Source of the DNA: Nitrosospira multiformis
Lineage (GTDB): Bacteria; Pseudomonadota; Gammaproteobacteria; Burkholderiales; Nitrosomonadaceae
DNA length: 64,000 nucleotides
Assembly (NCBI RefSeq): GCF_900111585.1
Contig: NZ_FOHI01000008.1
Span: 43,579-107,578, forward strand
Direction: 5' to 3'
Part shown: positions 38,868 to 48,380 of the stretch, in pieces
How the letters are laid out: the number at the start of each line of letters is the position of its first letter
How positions within the stretch are numbered: position 1 is the first letter of the stretch
Position numbers and translations under genes: made by a program
The notes under the pieces: generated by a model
Databases searched by the model: none
What the model saw: only the letters and a program-made list of their open reading frames with translations
Told to the model about the DNA's origin: nothing

Positions 38868-39407
38868 TTAATTTATTGTGGAGCTTAACAAGTGATAGCA
38901 CACCTTTCCCGCATGTCCCCTGCGCCACACCGCCCATCCCTCAAACTCCGCAGGGCAATCGTCTTCCAGATAGACCAGTCCTCCGGCGGCAAGATGCGCG
39001 TGCAATTTGGGCAGTAGCCTGGGCAACAAATCGAGACGATAGGGTGGATCGAGAAATATCACATCGAAGCGGCGTAGATCGGAATCAATAAAATTCAGGG
39101 CATCGACTCCCGCCAGCTCAATGCGCGTTGCTCCCAGTTTCTGTGCTGTGGCTTGAAGCGCTTTCAATACCACAGGGCTGGATTCCACCATCACGACTTC
39201 CGCGGCTCCGCGCGAAGCTGCTTCGAAACCCATTGCCCCGCTACCTGCGAACAGATCGAGGCAGCGCTTGTGGCTCATATCCTGCCCTAACCAATTGAAG
39301 ACCGTCTCGCGAACCCGGTCAGGGGTGGGACGCAGGTCCATATCATTCGGGAAAGTCAGGATGCGGCTGCGCCACTCACCTCCTATGATTCGAACTCTAT
39401 TTTTCAT
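38868..39407 (-). CDS. rsmD: 16S rRNA (guanine966-N2)-methyltransferase
   Basis: A 179-residue SAM-dependent methyltransferase acting on 16S rRNA G966 in assembled 30S particles. It has N-terminal RIIGGEWRSRIL, LRPTPDRVRETVFNWL, SAM motif I LDLFAGSGAMGFEA and the catalytic motif IV FLDPPY. It is followed without gap by coaD. It is 62 bases after the M16 peptidase gene. Confidence 0.95.
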   Translation of the reverse strand: MKNRVRIIGGEWRSRILTFPNDMDLRPTPDRVRETVFNWLGQDMSHKRCLDLFAGSGAMGFEAASRGAAEVVMVESSPVVLKALQATAQKLGATRIELAGVDALNFIDSDLRRFDVIFLDPPYRLDLLPRLLPKLHAHLAAGGLVYLEDDCPAEFEGWAVWRRGHAGKVCYHLLSSTIN

Positions 39408-39469
39408 CGTGCGCGCAATGAAAAAAGAGAAAAACTTCTGTCAGGAGGTAGCGGCTTGCAAAAAGTTTT

Positions 39470-40780
39470 TTACTTTCCACTCGTGTCCGGAAGGCCCACC
39501 ACCACCGTTACCATGCCGGATGGATTGATGCGTCGCTGGAAAGCCTGGGTTACCTGGGGAATGGTTACCTTCGATACCGCCTTTACGTAATCATTCAGAT
39601 AGGTCAGGGGCAGATCGTAAAAACCGATCATGGCAAGGTATCCGAGTATCTTCTTGTTACTGTCGATGCGCAGCGGGAAGCTGCCGATGATATTTTTTTT
39701 GGCTTCGATCAGTTCTTTTTCCGTTGGTCCTCCGGCAATAAAATCAGCCAGGACTTTCCGGGTTATGGAAAGCGCTTCTTCAGACTGTTCTTTCTGGGTT
39801 TGCAATGCGATCTCGAAGGGCCCTTCTTCTTTCAGGGGGGTAAACGAACTGTGAACACTGTAGGCCAACCCATGTTTCTGGCGGATTTCCTCCATCAGGC
39901 GTGAGGTGAATCCGCCTCCGCCAAGGATGTGATTCCCCACAATGAGAGGAAAATAATCGGGATCATCGCGTTTGATCCCGGGATAGGCGAGCTGGATATG
40001 ACTCTGGGTAGCCGGATGGGCGATCCGCTGGGTGCCCGGTGCGGGTGGCGTCACTTCCGGAATGCTTTGTCCTCGTCTCTCACGTGGCAGATCCCTGGTC
40101 AGGGATTCGGCAATCGCTGCGGCTTCGTCACGGCTTACATCTCCCATTATGGACACAACCGCATCTCCCGCCGTATAGCGAAACCGGTGAAAATCGATCA
40201 TATCCTGACGCCCCAGTTTACTCACGCTCTCGATCTCACCCGAACCTCTCAGTCCATAAGGATGGGTACCGTAGAGCATTTTCATCAGCGATCGGTCGGC
40301 AATATTGCCGGGTTTGGTATCCGCTTCCTTGAGCCCTGCAATTACACGCGCTTTTTCCCGCCCCAGGACGTATTCAGGAAAATCCGGGTGCTGGATGACC
40401 TTGCCGAACAATTCCAGTGCACGGCTACGCTCGCGCGCGCTGCTCAATGTTCTGAGCGTAATCCCCGCCCGATCCTGATCGAAATGGGCGCCCAGTTGCG
40501 CGCCGACATCAGCGAACCCCTTGGTGAGCTGATCTTCGGTCAATCCTCCCGCTCCCAGATTCACGAGATGCAGGGCCATCGCCGCGCGGCCTGATTTATC
40601 GGGTGTGTCGGTGCTGCTACCCGCACTGAAATCCACACTCACATCAAGAATAGGCAAGTCGCGGCTTTCAATGAAGTAAACGCGGGCACCCGAGTCTGCC
40701 TGCCAGTACTGGATTGGCAGAGTAGCGTACGCCCATTGGGAATAAAAGCCCAGCAAAAGGAAAAACAGGTGACGGAGCAT
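39470..40780 (-). CDS. M16-family peptidase homologue, non-catalytic subunit
   Basis: A 436-residue exported protein (signal peptide ending near ATLPIQ, about residue 20) of the M16B fold. The inverted zinc motif HxxEH is replaced by ALHLVNLGAGGL, so it lacks the metal site. The C-terminal R/Y region typical of partner subunits is present (GGFTSRLMEEIRQKHGLAYSV). It probably pairs with the upstream catalytic M16 protein in the periplasm to form a two-chain protease. It starts 16 bases after its partner's stop. Confidence 0.9.
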   Translation of the reverse strand: MLRHLFFLLLGFYSQWAYATLPIQYWQADSGARVYFIESRDLPILDVSVDFSAGSSTDTPDKSGRAAMALHLVNLGAGGLTEDQLTKGFADVGAQLGAHFDQDRAGITLRTLSSARERSRALELFGKVIQHPDFPEYVLGREKARVIAGLKEADTKPGNIADRSLMKMLYGTHPYGLRGSGEIESVSKLGRQDMIDFHRFRYTAGDAVVSIMGDVSRDEAAAIAESLTRDLPRERRGQSIPEVTPPAPGTQRIAHPATQSHIQLAYPGIKRDDPDYFPLIVGNHILGGGGFTSRLMEEIRQKHGLAYSVHSSFTPLKEEGPFEIALQTQKEQSEEALSITRKVLADFIAGGPTEKELIEAKKNIIGSFPLRIDSNKKILGYLAMIGFYDLPLTYLNDYVKAVSKVTIPQVTQAFQRRINPSGMVTVVVGLPDTSGK

Positions 40781-40796
40781 CTCTCAACCTCGCCGC

Positions 40797-42194
40797 TTAA
40801 TGTCGCAACCCCGCCGGTACTGCCGCGGGTGCTTTCTGTTCCAGGGGCTGCGGATCAAGGACTGCAATCGTCAGATTATCGTCCTTCAAGTATTTTTTTG
40901 CCACCTCGCGCACCTGTTCGGCGGTAACAGCCTGCAATTTACGCAATATGGTGTCTACATCGCGATAGGACAAACCTATACTTTCGAGCTGGCCGATCTG
41001 CATTGCCTGGAAAAACATGGAATCGAGCTGAAAAACGTGTCCCGCTACCACCTGTGCCTTCACGCGCGCAAGCTCCTCCTCTGTCACACCGTCACGTACG
41101 AGCTTTTCGATCTCGGCACGCAACGCCGCTTCCACATCAACCACTGTTTTGCCTTCGCTCGGTGTGCCATCGAGATAAAACACTGCGGGACCCCGCGTGG
41201 TGGAATCATAGCTGGCTCCTGCCGTGCTGGCGATGCGCTGCTCGCGCACCAGGACTTTATTGAGCCGCGCCGATTCGTTCCCATCCAGCACGCCCGCCAG
41301 CATTTCGAGTGCGTACGGCTCCCAGTCCGTTTCCGGCTTGCTCAGCGATAGAGCATGATAAGCCATTGCAACGTAGGGCAGCTGCGCCGGCGCTTTTACC
41401 GTCAGCCGCTTGACGCCGAGCTGCTTCGGCTCGATCTGGGGCTTGCGTTGATCCAGGGACAGCACGGGCTTCGCCTTTATCTGTCCATAGTATTTTCGCG
41501 CCAGATTGAAGGTCTGCCGGGGGTCTACATCCCCGACCACCACAAGCACAGCATTGTTGGGCGCATACCAGCGTTCATACCATTGCCGAGCGTCCTCCAC
41601 AGTCATATTCTGCAGATCGTTCATCCAGCCTATCACCGGATGCCGATAAGGGTGCGACTGATAGGAGGTCGCCATAAGTGTCTCATGTACCAGTGCACGC
41701 GCCTGATCATCCGTACGTAACCGCCGTTCTTCCATCACGACCTTGATTTCCTTGGAAAACTCCTCTTCTGTCAGCACCAGATTGCGCATCCTGTCCGATT
41801 CCAGTTCCATCGCCAGCGGCAGCCGGGATTTATGCAATTGCTGAAAATAGGCCGTATAATCCTGTCCCGTGAAAGCGTTTTCACGTCCCCCCGCCGCTGC
41901 GATAAGGCGGGAAAACTCGCCGCCTGGTACTTTCTTCGTGCCCTTGAACATCATGTGTTCAAGCACGTGGGCGACCCCAGTCCTGCCGTTTACCTCGTCG
42001 ATGCTCCCGGCCTTGTACCAGATTTGCGAGATGACGACGGGGGAACGATGATCTTCCTTAACGATGAGCCTCAAGCCGTTACCCAGAGTGAATTCATGCG
42101 TGCTGGCAAGAGCGGTGGAGGAGAACAGCGAGATGGGGATTACGAGAGCTGCCCATAGGCAAGTCGGCAAAAAGCGAAAACACGGATAAGTCAT
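40797..42194 (-). CDS. M16-family zinc metallopeptidase, catalytic subunit
   Basis: A 465-residue exported protease (signal peptide to about residue 30, ALAS/THEF). It has the intact inverted zinc motif H76-VL-E79-H80 and a downstream Glu in AMELESDRM, and cleaves peptides inside a closed chamber. Next is the HxxEH-less partner, a common pair in betaproteobacteria. It is divergent from ftsY, 104 bases apart. Confidence 0.93.
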   Translation of the reverse strand: MTYPCFRFLPTCLWAALVIPISLFSSTALASTHEFTLGNGLRLIVKEDHRSPVVISQIWYKAGSIDEVNGRTGVAHVLEHMMFKGTKKVPGGEFSRLIAAAGGRENAFTGQDYTAYFQQLHKSRLPLAMELESDRMRNLVLTEEEFSKEIKVVMEERRLRTDDQARALVHETLMATSYQSHPYRHPVIGWMNDLQNMTVEDARQWYERWYAPNNAVLVVVGDVDPRQTFNLARKYYGQIKAKPVLSLDQRKPQIEPKQLGVKRLTVKAPAQLPYVAMAYHALSLSKPETDWEPYALEMLAGVLDGNESARLNKVLVREQRIASTAGASYDSTTRGPAVFYLDGTPSEGKTVVDVEAALRAEIEKLVRDGVTEEELARVKAQVVAGHVFQLDSMFFQAMQIGQLESIGLSYRDVDTILRKLQAVTAEQVREVAKKYLKDDNLTIAVLDPQPLEQKAPAAVPAGLRH

Positions 42195-42298
42195 CTTCTT
42201 TTTTAATTAATACCTGAATCCGGATAAACAGAATAAAATCCAGAATAAGATTTGCGTGAGATTTACTTCGAGGTCTCAAATACTGACAGCCTACCAGA

Positions 42299-43285
42299 AT
42301 GGCAAGTTTCTTCAAATCCAAAAATGATTCCACGACGAGCGAACCCCCGAATTCGAATTGGGGAGTAAGGGTTCGGCAAGGTCTATCCCGCACGCGCGAC
42401 AATCTCGGCAAGCGCCTTTCGGGTCTCTTCGGTGGCGGAGCGATCGATGAAGACCTCTACGAGGAGATGGAAACCATATTGCTCACGGCGGATGCGGGTG
42501 TCAGTGCCACCACCTGGCTGCTGGAGGAGTTGCGCAGAAAAGTCAAACGTAACGGTCTGACGGATGCATCGCAGCTCAAAGATGCGTTGCAGGACGCGCT
42601 GGTCGATCTGCTGGAGCCGCTTGCGCAACCCCTCGATACCAGCGCTCACCAGCCTTTCATCATCATGCTGACCGGGGTGAACGGTGCTGGAAAAACCACT
42701 TCCATCGGAAAACTCGCGCATTATTATCAACTGCAGGGCAAGTCCGTGCTGCTCGCCGCGGGCGATACCTTTCGTGCCGCAGCGCGCGAGCAACTGATGG
42801 CGTGGGGGGAACGCAATCGCGTCGCGGTGATTGCACAGGAAAGCAACGGTCAACAAAGAGGTGATCCGGCGGCGGTCATATTCGATGCCGTCAACGCGGC
42901 GAAAGCGCGTGGCATCGACATCGTACTGGCGGACACTGCCGGAAGGCTGGCCACACAACTGCACCTTATGGAGGAAATAAAAAAGGTGAAGCGCGTCATT
43001 GCCAAAACCGAGCCCGGCGCGCCTCACGAAACGTTACTGGTTCTGGATGCGAATACCGGGCAGAATGCAGTCAATCAGGTACAGGCATTCGACGATGCCC
43101 TTGGTCTGACAGGTCTTATTGTCACCAAGCTGGATGGAACTGCAAAAGGAGGCGTGCTTGCCGCCATCGCGCGCCAACGCCAGCAAAAGGTCCCGTTGCC
43201 GGTCCGGTTTATCGGTGTAGGCGAGGGTCTGGACGATTTGAGGCCTTTCGTCGCACGCGAATTTGTCGGGGCGTTGTTTGATTGA
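42299..43285 (+). CDS. ftsY: Signal recognition particle receptor FtsY
   Basis: A 328-residue SRP GTPase for co-translational membrane targeting. A short N-terminal region precedes the NG domain. G motifs are GVNGAGKTTSIGKLA, DTFRAAAREQL, LADTAGRL, TKLDGTAKGG and GVGEGLDDL. The acidic A domain of E. coli is nearly absent, as in many betaproteobacteria. It leads ftsY-ftsE-ftsX-rpoH, all on the plus strand. Confidence 0.96.
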   Translation: MASFFKSKNDSTTSEPPNSNWGVRVRQGLSRTRDNLGKRLSGLFGGGAIDEDLYEEMETILLTADAGVSATTWLLEELRRKVKRNGLTDASQLKDALQDALVDLLEPLAQPLDTSAHQPFIIMLTGVNGAGKTTSIGKLAHYYQLQGKSVLLAAGDTFRAAAREQLMAWGERNRVAVIAQESNGQQRGDPAAVIFDAVNAAKARGIDIVLADTAGRLATQLHLMEEIKKVKRVIAKTEPGAPHETLLVLDANTGQNAVNQVQAFDDALGLTGLIVTKLDGTAKGGVLAAIARQRQQKVPLPVRFIGVGEGLDDLRPFVAREFVGALFD

Positions 43286-43348
43286 GGGAATATACGAAAA
43301 GGATGGAGTTGAGATGAAGTTGACTCGCCCAGCTCGCCGTACCAATAA

Positions 43349-44002
43349 ATGATCAGCTTCAGTGAGGTTTCCAAGCGCTACCCCAACGGTTTCGAGGCAC
43401 TCCGGAATGTCAGTTTCACAGTAGAAACAGGCGAGATGGCCTTGATCCACGGCCATTCGGGAGCGGGGAAGACGACGTTGCTGCGGCTCATTGCCGCGAT
43501 CGAGCGTTCCACCACCGGCAGCGTTATCGTCAATGGCCAGGATGTCGGCAGACTCAATGACGCCGCTGTTCCTTTCCTGCGCCGCAACTTCGGATTGGTG
43601 TTTCAGGATCAGAAGCTGCTGTTCGACCGCAGCGTTTTTGAGAATGTTCTGCTTCCCCTGCAGATCAGCGGTTTCGAGTCGAAAGCGGCTGTCAGGCGGG
43701 TGCGCGCCGCGCTCGATAAGGTGGGACTGCTGGATAAGGAGAAAGCGCGTCCCATCACGCTTTCGGGTGGAGAACAGCAGCGGCTGTGCATCGCGCGCGC
43801 CATTGTCAGCAGGCCTTCGATACTCATCGCCGATGAGCCAACGAGCAATCTGGATATGGAGTATGCAAAGGATATCATGGCTATTTTCAAATCTTTTCAT
43901 CAGGTAGGCGTTACCGTACTTATATCTACCCACGACGTTGAACTGCTCGGTGGCACCCCGCAACGTATTCTCACTCTCAGTCACGGCGAGTTGACTGGAT
44001 GA
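43349..44002 (+). CDS. ftsE: Cell division ATP-binding protein FtsE
   Basis: A 217-residue ABC ATPase. It has Walker A GHSGAGKTT, signature LSGGEQQRLCIARA, Walker B LIADEPTSNLD and an H-loop HDVEL. With FtsX it controls septal amidase activation through EnvC-like partners. It overlaps ftsX by 4 bases (ATGA). Confidence 0.96.
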   Translation: MISFSEVSKRYPNGFEALRNVSFTVETGEMALIHGHSGAGKTTLLRLIAAIERSTTGSVIVNGQDVGRLNDAAVPFLRRNFGLVFQDQKLLFDRSVFENVLLPLQISGFESKAAVRRVRAALDKVGLLDKEKARPITLSGGEQQRLCIARAIVSRPSILIADEPTSNLDMEYAKDIMAIFKSFHQVGVTVLISTHDVELLGGTPQRILTLSHGELTG

Positions 44003-44907
44003 ACATCTGGCTTTCGTATCACTGGCATGCTTTGGCGCTCGCCTTCAAGCGGCTGGCCTTGATCCCGTTCAGCACACTGCTGACCCTGGGAGTGATTGGT
44101 ATTGCCTTCAGTCTGCCAGCAGGAATTTATGTGTTTCTCGAGAATGTCGAGACACTTTCCGGCCAGTTTTCGAGCGGTCCTCAGTTGAGTCTTTTTTTAA
44201 AACTGAATGCGACTCAGAGTGAGGTAGGCAAAACTGAATCTTTTCTGAAAGAAAATCCGCACGTAGCGAGTTTCAGGTTCATTCCCAAGGCCAGCGCCCT
44301 CGAGCAGTTCAAGGAGAGCCCCGGACTGGCCGGAGTGATGGATGGCCTCGAAGGAAACCCGCTGCCGGATGCGTTCGTTGTTACCGCCAAGGATGTCTCA
44401 ACAGAGACACTGAAAACATTGAGCAGGGCCTTGTCGGAACTCCGGCAGGTCGAACATGTGCAACTGGACTCTGCCTGGACGCAGCGTCTGGATGCGCTGC
44501 TCAAACTGGGGCGGCTTGCGGCCTGGATGCTCAGCGTGCTGCTCAGCCTTCTGGTCATCGCTGTTGTATTCAACACCATACGCCTCCAGATCCTGACCAT
44601 GCGGGACGAAATAGAAGTGGCAAAGCTGATTGGCGCAACCAACGGCTTTATCTGTCGCCCTTTTTTATATTTCGGGACAATACAGGGACTGGTAGGCGGC
44701 ATCGTGGCATGGCTCATCATCTCTCTGGGGATCCACCTCACTGACGAGCCAGTAAAGCATCTCATGCAATTGTATGAAACGGATTTCCGCCTTTATCATC
44801 TTTCCATGGGAGATAGCCTGATCATGTTTCTGTTTTCGGCTGGCCTTGGCTGGCTCGGCGCCTGGTTGTCTGTCGTTAGTCATCTTCTGAAAATAGAACC
44901 CCGATAA
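43999..44907 (+). CDS. ftsX: Cell division permease FtsX
   Basis: A 302-residue membrane protein of the FtsX/MacB type. The first helix is near 25-47 and a periplasmic loop (about 50-165) precedes three C-terminal helices (about 172-195, 225-248, 270-295). The NTIRLQILTMRDEIEVAKLIGATNGFI cytoplasmic stretch is diagnostic. Works with FtsE to regulate peptidoglycan splitting. Translation is coupled to ftsE. Confidence 0.95.
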   Translation: MNIWLSYHWHALALAFKRLALIPFSTLLTLGVIGIAFSLPAGIYVFLENVETLSGQFSSGPQLSLFLKLNATQSEVGKTESFLKENPHVASFRFIPKASALEQFKESPGLAGVMDGLEGNPLPDAFVVTAKDVSTETLKTLSRALSELRQVEHVQLDSAWTQRLDALLKLGRLAAWMLSVLLSLLVIAVVFNTIRLQILTMRDEIEVAKLIGATNGFICRPFLYFGTIQGLVGGIVAWLIISLGIHLTDEPVKHLMQLYETDFRLYHLSMGDSLIMFLFSAGLGWLGAWLSVVSHLLKIEPR

Positions 44908-44975
44908 TTCATAAGGTTAAGGCATTTTGCAATGGATAGCGGGGGGGAACTTTCAAAAATGTTGACGCTCTTAAC

Positions 44976-44997
44976 GGTTAACGGAAAAAGGTTAACG
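44976..44997. promoter_or_regulatory. GGTTAACG direct repeats upstream of rpoH
   Basis: Two copies of GGTTAACG (44976-44983 and 44990-44997), 14 bases apart, each containing the palindrome GTTAAC, lie in the 114-base ftsX-rpoH spacer just before AAGGAGG. TTGACG precedes them at 44962. They could be an operator or promoter part for heat-shock control; not established. Confidence 0.4.
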
Positions 44998-45021
44998 TTC
45001 ACAGGAAACCAAGGAGGATAA

Positions 45022-45867
45022 ATGACTTTCGCTTTAACTGTACCTTCAGCAGACAGCCTCGAAAGCTACATTCAGTCCGTCAATCAGTTCCGCATTCTTA
45101 CTCAGGAAGAGGAACTGCAACTGGCCCGATCGCTGCGTGATGAAGGCAGCATAGATGCTGCGCGCCAACTCGTGCTGTCGCATCTGCGCCTAGTCGTCGC
45201 CATCGCGCGGGGTTACAAAGGCTATGGCTTGCCTCAGGCTGACCTGATACAGGAAGGAAATATCGGATTGATGAAAGCCGTTAAGCGCTTTGACCCTGAG
45301 CGCGGCGTCCGGCTGGTTTCATTTGCAGTACACTGGATCAAGGCTGAAATCCACGAATTCATACTGCGCAACTGGCGGCTGGTTAAAATTGCCACGACAA
45401 AGGCTCAGCGCAAGCTCTTTTTCAATTTGCGCAGCATGAAACAGGCTCTCGATACCATGAGCCAGGAGGAAGTTGCGGAGGTTGCAGAACAACTGGGTGT
45501 GAAACCCGAAGAAGTGGTGGAAATGGAAACCCGCTTCAGCGGCCGCGATATTTCACTCGAACCCCTGTCGGAAGACGACGATGAGGAAACCTTCAGCCCC
45601 ATTGCTTACCTGACCGATGGTTCCGAACCCTCGCACGTGCTGGAGGACGAGCAAACCATGCGTCTGCGGGGTGAAGGACTGGAGCAGGCGCTCAAGAGCC
45701 TGGATACTCGCAGCCGCCACATCATCGAGGCCCGCTGGCTGCGGGAAAAAGACACGGCAACGCTGCATGAGCTCGCCGATGAGTTGGGGGTATCCGCCGA
45801 GCGTGTTCGCCAGATCGAAGCCAAGGCCATGCAGAAGCTGCGTGCGGTCATGGCTCCTGCCGCCTGA
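45022..45867 (+). CDS. rpoH: RNA polymerase sigma-32 factor
   Basis: A 281-residue heat-shock sigma factor. It has region 2 with GLPQADLIQEGNIGLMKAVKRFDP and HWIKAEIHEFILRNWRLVKIATTKAQRKLFFNLR (the RpoH box), and region 4 with TLHELADELGVSAERVRQIEAKAMQKLR. A strong AAGGAGG precedes ATG 45022. Position after ftsX is conserved. RpoH is normally controlled by mRNA structure and DnaK/FtsH turnover; nothing specific was resolved here beyond the upstream repeats. Confidence 0.96.
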   Translation: MTFALTVPSADSLESYIQSVNQFRILTQEEELQLARSLRDEGSIDAARQLVLSHLRLVVAIARGYKGYGLPQADLIQEGNIGLMKAVKRFDPERGVRLVSFAVHWIKAEIHEFILRNWRLVKIATTKAQRKLFFNLRSMKQALDTMSQEEVAEVAEQLGVKPEEVVEMETRFSGRDISLEPLSEDDDEETFSPIAYLTDGSEPSHVLEDEQTMRLRGEGLEQALKSLDTRSRHIIEARWLREKDTATLHELADELGVSAERVRQIEAKAMQKLRAVMAPAA

Positions 45868-45920
45868 TACCCGGTGGGAGTCTCTGTTCTCGAATCCACA
45901 TTGCGCAGCCTCAGGGAAGC

Positions 45921-46169
45921 TCAGTTCTGGTTGCTTTCCGCCCACTGCTCCGGCGTCATGGTTTTCATGGACAGTGCGTGAATCTCCTGTTTCATTCTGT
46001 CGCCGAGTGCCCGGTAAACCAGCTGGTGCTGCTGCACCATATTTTTTCCACGGAATTCCGGGCTGACGATGAGGGCGCTGAAATGGTAGCCGTCATCCCC
46101 TTCCACATGCACCAGTTCGCAAGACATGGAAGTCTCGATATGAGTTTTTATGCTGTCCGCTGTAACCAT
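45921..46169 (-). CDS. ibaG: BolA-family protein IbaG
   Basis: An 82-residue BolA-like protein of the IbaG (YrbA) type. The fold signature is GDDGYHFSALIVSPEFRGKNMVQQHQLVYRAL with a conserved His; family members share [2Fe-2S] clusters with monothiol glutaredoxins. It is the last gene of the mla-yadGH run; convergent with rpoH. In many relatives murA comes next, but here it does not. Confidence 0.92.
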   Translation of the reverse strand: MVTADSIKTHIETSMSCELVHVEGDDGYHFSALIVSPEFRGKNMVQQHQLVYRALGDRMKQEIHALSMKTMTPEQWAESNQN

Positions 46170-46262
46170 CTGTAGTTTCCCTTACTTTCATATACGTTGC
46201 TGGCAATTGCCATAAAAACGAGAATGGGCACGGATGTATCCCGTTCCACCTAAAAACCGCAA

Positions 46263-47018
46263 TCAGTGCCTGATCTTGTAGCCTCTTTTGAGCATTTGCA
46301 GCGTCAGCCATGATACCGCCACAAAGCACGCGGCTACAATGCCAAGACTGAAATAGGGTGAGATATCGGATGCGTGGAAAAAACCGTAGCGGAAACCATC
46401 GATCATGTAGAAAAACGGATTCAGGTGAGACAGGCCTTGCCAAAAGGGTGGCAATGAGGGAATTGTGTAGAACACGCCGGATAAAAACGTCAGCGGCAGA
46501 ATGACAAAATTCTGAAACGCGGCGAGTTGATCGAATTTTTCCGCCCAGATACCGGCAATGACGCCGATAGCTCCCAGCAATGCGCTGCCCATCAAGGCAA
46601 ACATCAGCACCCAGAGGAACGAGGACAGGGGCACATCGAAGAACACCAGGGTAACCAGGTAGACCCCGAGGCCCACTGCCAGACCTCGCACGACCGACGC
46701 AGTGACGTAGGCGAAAAATATTTCGCGATACGAAAGCGGCGACAACAGGATAAAAATCAGATTACCGGTGATCTTGGACTGGATCAGGCTCGATGAGGAG
46801 TTGGCGAAAGCGTTTTGCAGCATCGCCATCATCACCAGGCCAGGCACGAGAAAAACAGTATACGCAACACCGGGGTACGCCTGTACATGCTCTTCCAGCA
46901 CATGCGAAAAAATCAGGAGATATAGCAGGGTGGATACCATGGGCGCGAATACCGTCTGGAATCCGACTTTCCAGAATCGCAGCAACTCCTTGTAGAGTAG
47001 TGTAAGAAATCCGGTCAT
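46263..47018 (-). CDS. yadH: ABC-2 transporter permease (YadH-like)
   Basis: A 251-residue integral membrane protein with six helices of the ABC-2 type. The SSSLIQSKITGNLIFILLSPLSYREI motif and LPLTFLSGVFYTIPSLPPFWQ are characteristic. It pairs with the ATPase upstream, overlapping it by 4 bases. Substrate unknown; its position behind mla genes suggests an envelope function. Confidence 0.92.
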   Translation of the reverse strand: MTGFLTLLYKELLRFWKVGFQTVFAPMVSTLLYLLIFSHVLEEHVQAYPGVAYTVFLVPGLVMMAMLQNAFANSSSSLIQSKITGNLIFILLSPLSYREIFFAYVTASVVRGLAVGLGVYLVTLVFFDVPLSSFLWVLMFALMGSALLGAIGVIAGIWAEKFDQLAAFQNFVILPLTFLSGVFYTIPSLPPFWQGLSHLNPFFYMIDGFRYGFFHASDISPYFSLGIVAACFVAVSWLTLQMLKRGYKIRH

Positions 47019-47944
47019 ATGGGTAGGGTTCCGGGCTGCCTGATTTTGTGTGTGCCCATGATCCGTATGAATACCTCTTCCAGATCAGGCTGCAACACCT
47101 GCATCTCGAGCACTTGTAGTGCTGCTTTGCGCAACGCGGCCATGACCTGCTCGATCTGGGAATACTCCGCCAGGGTCAGAATGTAGCAACCCTCTTCGCG
47201 GCTGCTCATTAGCGACTGTAGCGCCGGAGGCAGCGTGTCGGGCGACAGCCGCAGCCGCACAGAACATCCCGATACGCTGCTGATCAGGTTTCTGACGCTG
47301 TCCAGGGCAACGACATTGCCTTGCTTCATCATTGCCACGCGGCTGCACAGCGCCTCCGCTTCCTCGAGATAATGAGTGGTCAATACGATGGTGTGGCCTT
47401 CCCGATTCAGCTGCTTGATGAAGCGCCAGAGTCCCTGGCGCAGCTCGACATCCACCCCCGCGGTCGGCTCATCCAGCACGATGACCGGTGGCTTGTGCAC
47501 CAGTGCCTGGGCTACCAGTACGCGCCGCTTCATTCCCCCGGACAGCGCTCGCATGTTGGTGTCGGCTTTATCCGAGAGATCGAGGTGATGGATGATTTCC
47601 TCTATCCACGCGCCATTGTTCTTCAATCCGTAATACCCCGATTGAATGACCAGTGTTTCGCGCACAGTAAAAAATGGATCGAAAACCAGCTCCTGGGGAA
47701 CCACGCCCAACATGCGTCGCGCTTCGCGGTAATGGGAAACCACATCGTATCCCATTACCCGCGCCCGGCCGCTGGTTGCTCGCGTGAGCCCTGCCATGAT
47801 ATTGATAAGCGTGGTCTTGCCCGCGCCGTTGGGGCCCAGCAAGGCAAAAAACTCGCCTGGCTCTATCTTGAGATCGATGCCCGCCAGAACTCGCAGTGCA
47901 CCATAACGTTTGTGCATCTGCTCGACTTCTAAGGCGGGTGTCAT
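47015..47944 (-). CDS. yadG: ABC transporter ATPase (YadG-like)
   Basis: A 309-residue ATPase. It has Walker A GPNGAGKTTLINI, signature ALSGGMKRRVLVAQAL, Walker B IVLDEPTAGVD and H-loop TTHYLEEAE. The C-terminal 80 residues are the extension of the CcmA/DrrA class. It forms the transporter with the YadH-like permease, which overlaps it. It starts 140 bases after mlaB. Confidence 0.93.
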   Translation of the reverse strand: MTPALEVEQMHKRYGALRVLAGIDLKIEPGEFFALLGPNGAGKTTLINIMAGLTRATSGRARVMGYDVVSHYREARRMLGVVPQELVFDPFFTVRETLVIQSGYYGLKNNGAWIEEIIHHLDLSDKADTNMRALSGGMKRRVLVAQALVHKPPVIVLDEPTAGVDVELRQGLWRFIKQLNREGHTIVLTTHYLEEAEALCSRVAMMKQGNVVALDSVRNLISSVSGCSVRLRLSPDTLPPALQSLMSSREEGCYILTLAEYSQIEQVMAALRKAALQVLEMQVLQPDLEEVFIRIMGTHKIRQPGTLPI

Positions 47945-48083
47945 GTGGAGGTAAAGTAGGAAGGAACCAAAACGAAACTGTAGTGCATTCGCCAGAAGCC
48001 GGGGTGCAGGTGAGCAGGGAACATGCCGTTACGCGATTCCTGGGCGACAGCTGATCTGCAAGCGGCAGCCTGATTTCTGCGAA

Positions 48084-48377
48084 TTATGCCCCGCTCATCA
48101 ATTCGGATACCCCGTACAGTTGCACGAGACTCTGCAGATTCTGGGATATATTGAGAAAGCGTATCTTGCGATGGTGGCGTGCTGCCTCGCGCCGCCATTC
48201 CAGCATCAAGCTGACGGCAGCGGAATCGGCTTCGGTAACCCGCCCCAGATCGATTATCACCTCTTCCCCGTCAAACAAAGCAACGCCGTTCGCAACCACC
48301 GAAACGACGTTATCGATCGTAATTGATCCTTCGACGCTGAGTTTCCCGCCTTCACGCCGGACGACAGTGGCTGTCAT
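48084..48377 (-). CDS. mlaB: STAS-domain protein MlaB
   Basis: A 97-residue STAS protein (EEVIIDLGRVTEADSAAVSLMLEW), the small cytosolic subunit of the MlaFEDB phospholipid transporter, which stabilises the ATPase. It starts 3 bases after the mlaC stop. Confidence 0.92.
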   Translation of the reverse strand: MTATVVRREGGKLSVEGSITIDNVVSVVANGVALFDGEEVIIDLGRVTEADSAAVSLMLEWRREAARHHRKIRFLNISQNLQSLVQLYGVSELMSGA

Positions 48378-48380
48378 CGG

